Of a stretch of 15,142 nt of DNA, positions 14,751-15,142 are shown in pieces. Every line of letters begins with the position of its first letter. Within the stretch, counting starts at the first letter, position 1. Below the pieces are notes generated by a model, which had not been told where the DNA came from, ran no database searches, and saw only the letters and a program-made list of their open reading frames with translations. The position numbers and the translations under genes were made by a program. This stretch comes from Thermodesulfobacterium sp. (GTDB taxonomy: Bacteria; Desulfobacterota; Thermodesulfobacteria; Thermodesulfobacteriales; Thermodesulfobacteriaceae): contig JAGGXL010000040.1 of assembly GCA_021163085.1 (NCBI GenBank), positions 1 through 15,142 of the forward strand. The letters run 5' to 3'.

Positions 14751-15142
14751 ATGAAATCACAATTTAAGTTTAAAATATGTAACTGTCAAAAAGATAATAT
14801 CAATTTTTGGAAAGATTTTGCCAGAGATTTAGAATCTTCAATCAAAAGAAAAGTAAATCTTGAGTTAATTCCGGATAAACCTTTGCAATTAAAAGAAAAA
14901 GAAAATCTATTCTTTGCTTCTTTTCCACTTTCTTTAGAACTTTTAAAAAAAAATTATCAGCCCATTGCAAAACTTAAAGGTCAAAAAGATAAATGCTTAG
15001 TGATAGGAATTGAAGAGTTAGAAAAAATAAAAGAAAAAGAAAAAATAAAAATTTTCATTTTAAATCGCTCTTTTTGTTTTTCTCTTCTCTTTTATCTTGT
15101 TTATAATTTTAATTTAGATTTCTCAAAGATATTAGTTATTAC
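14751..15142 (+). CDS. N-terminal part of an unknown protein, PhnD-like domain possible
   Basis: The frame is open from the ATG at 14751 to the window edge (130 codons), so the gene is partial. It begins MKSQFKFKICNC with no signal peptide. The order is a first strand (5-12), an amphipathic helix (18-33, NFWKDFARDLESSIKR), a strand (VNLELIP), then ENLFFASFPLSLELLKKN (51-68) and YQPIAKLKG (69-77). This pattern recalls the first lobe of PhnD-like phosphonate/phosphite-binding proteins (D..asyp..L.L...GY.P.Ak), but the match is from memory and weak. Without a signal peptide such a domain could be a cytoplasmic sensor part of a larger protein, for example one with a signalling domain further on. 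No ribosome site precedes the ATG. The reading frame is real by codon pattern; its function is not known. Confidence 0.5.
   Translation, partial: MKSQFKFKICNCQKDNINFWKDFARDLESSIKRKVNLELIPDKPLQLKEKENLFFASFPLSLELLKKNYQPIAKLKGQKDKCLVIGIEELEKIKEKEKIKIFILNRSFCFSLLFYLVYNFNLDFSKILVI

Noticed and set aside
1..15142. CRISPR array, transposon, prophage or toxin-antitoxin system
   Set aside because: No spaced direct repeats, transposase, integrase, terminal inverted repeats or paired small toxin/antitoxin genes were seen; most genes are housekeeping.

Overview
The window is strongly AT-rich and densely coded, with many 1-10 bp gaps or small overlaps between genes. Its proteins are rich in Lys, Glu and Ile and poor in Gln. 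Together with a BCAM0308-type protein, a small Rho-N protein and this gene mix, that suggests a thermophilic, Gram-negative bacterium near Thermodesulfobacteriota (a Thermodesulfobacterium-like lineage). This assignment is inference from composition and family content; there is no rRNA or other marker in view. No tRNA, rRNA, CRISPR array, insertion sequence or prophage was found.

Layout. (1) Bases 1-4178, plus strand: the 3' part of a tripartite efflux operon. It holds a MacA/HlyD-type periplasmic adaptor cut by the window edge, a MacB/LolD-type ATPase, and two separate FtsX/MacB-type permeases. (2) Bases 4180-8208, plus strand: a second operon with its own near-consensus sigma-70 promoter and a strong Shine-Dalgarno site. 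It encodes a BCAM0308-type double-CxxC protein, a tandem universal stress protein, a divergent cation/Ca2+ exchanger-type membrane protein, FolC, and a small winged-helix protein whose 3' end overlaps topA antisense by 40 bp. (3) Bases 8169-9803, minus strand: a short type IA topoisomerase without zinc ribbons. (4) Bases 9804-9929: a divergent control region with a perfect 11-bp-arm palindrome, a third copy of its half-site, and a near-leaderless topA promoter. (5) Bases 9930-12095, plus strand: a Rho-N/basic-tail protein, purC, and a ParB-like DNA-binding protein. (6) Bases 12098-14616, minus strand: pyk-holA, translationally coupled by TAATG, convergent with group 5. (7) Bases 14617-14750: a divergent AT-rich control region. 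(8) Bases 14751-15142, plus strand: the start of a gene running off the window, possibly a PhnD-like binding domain without a signal peptide.

Most of the window is core metabolism and information processing (folate, purine, glycolysis, replication clamp loader, DNA topology) mixed with transport and stress genes. I do not see a clearly new multi-gene system. The best leads are the palindrome/half-site array over the topA promoter, the zinc-ribbon-free TopA and its antisense-overlapping winged-helix neighbour, the orphan ParB-like protein with a GEGR motif, and the CaCA-type exchanger that lacks the usual Asn in both alpha repeats.
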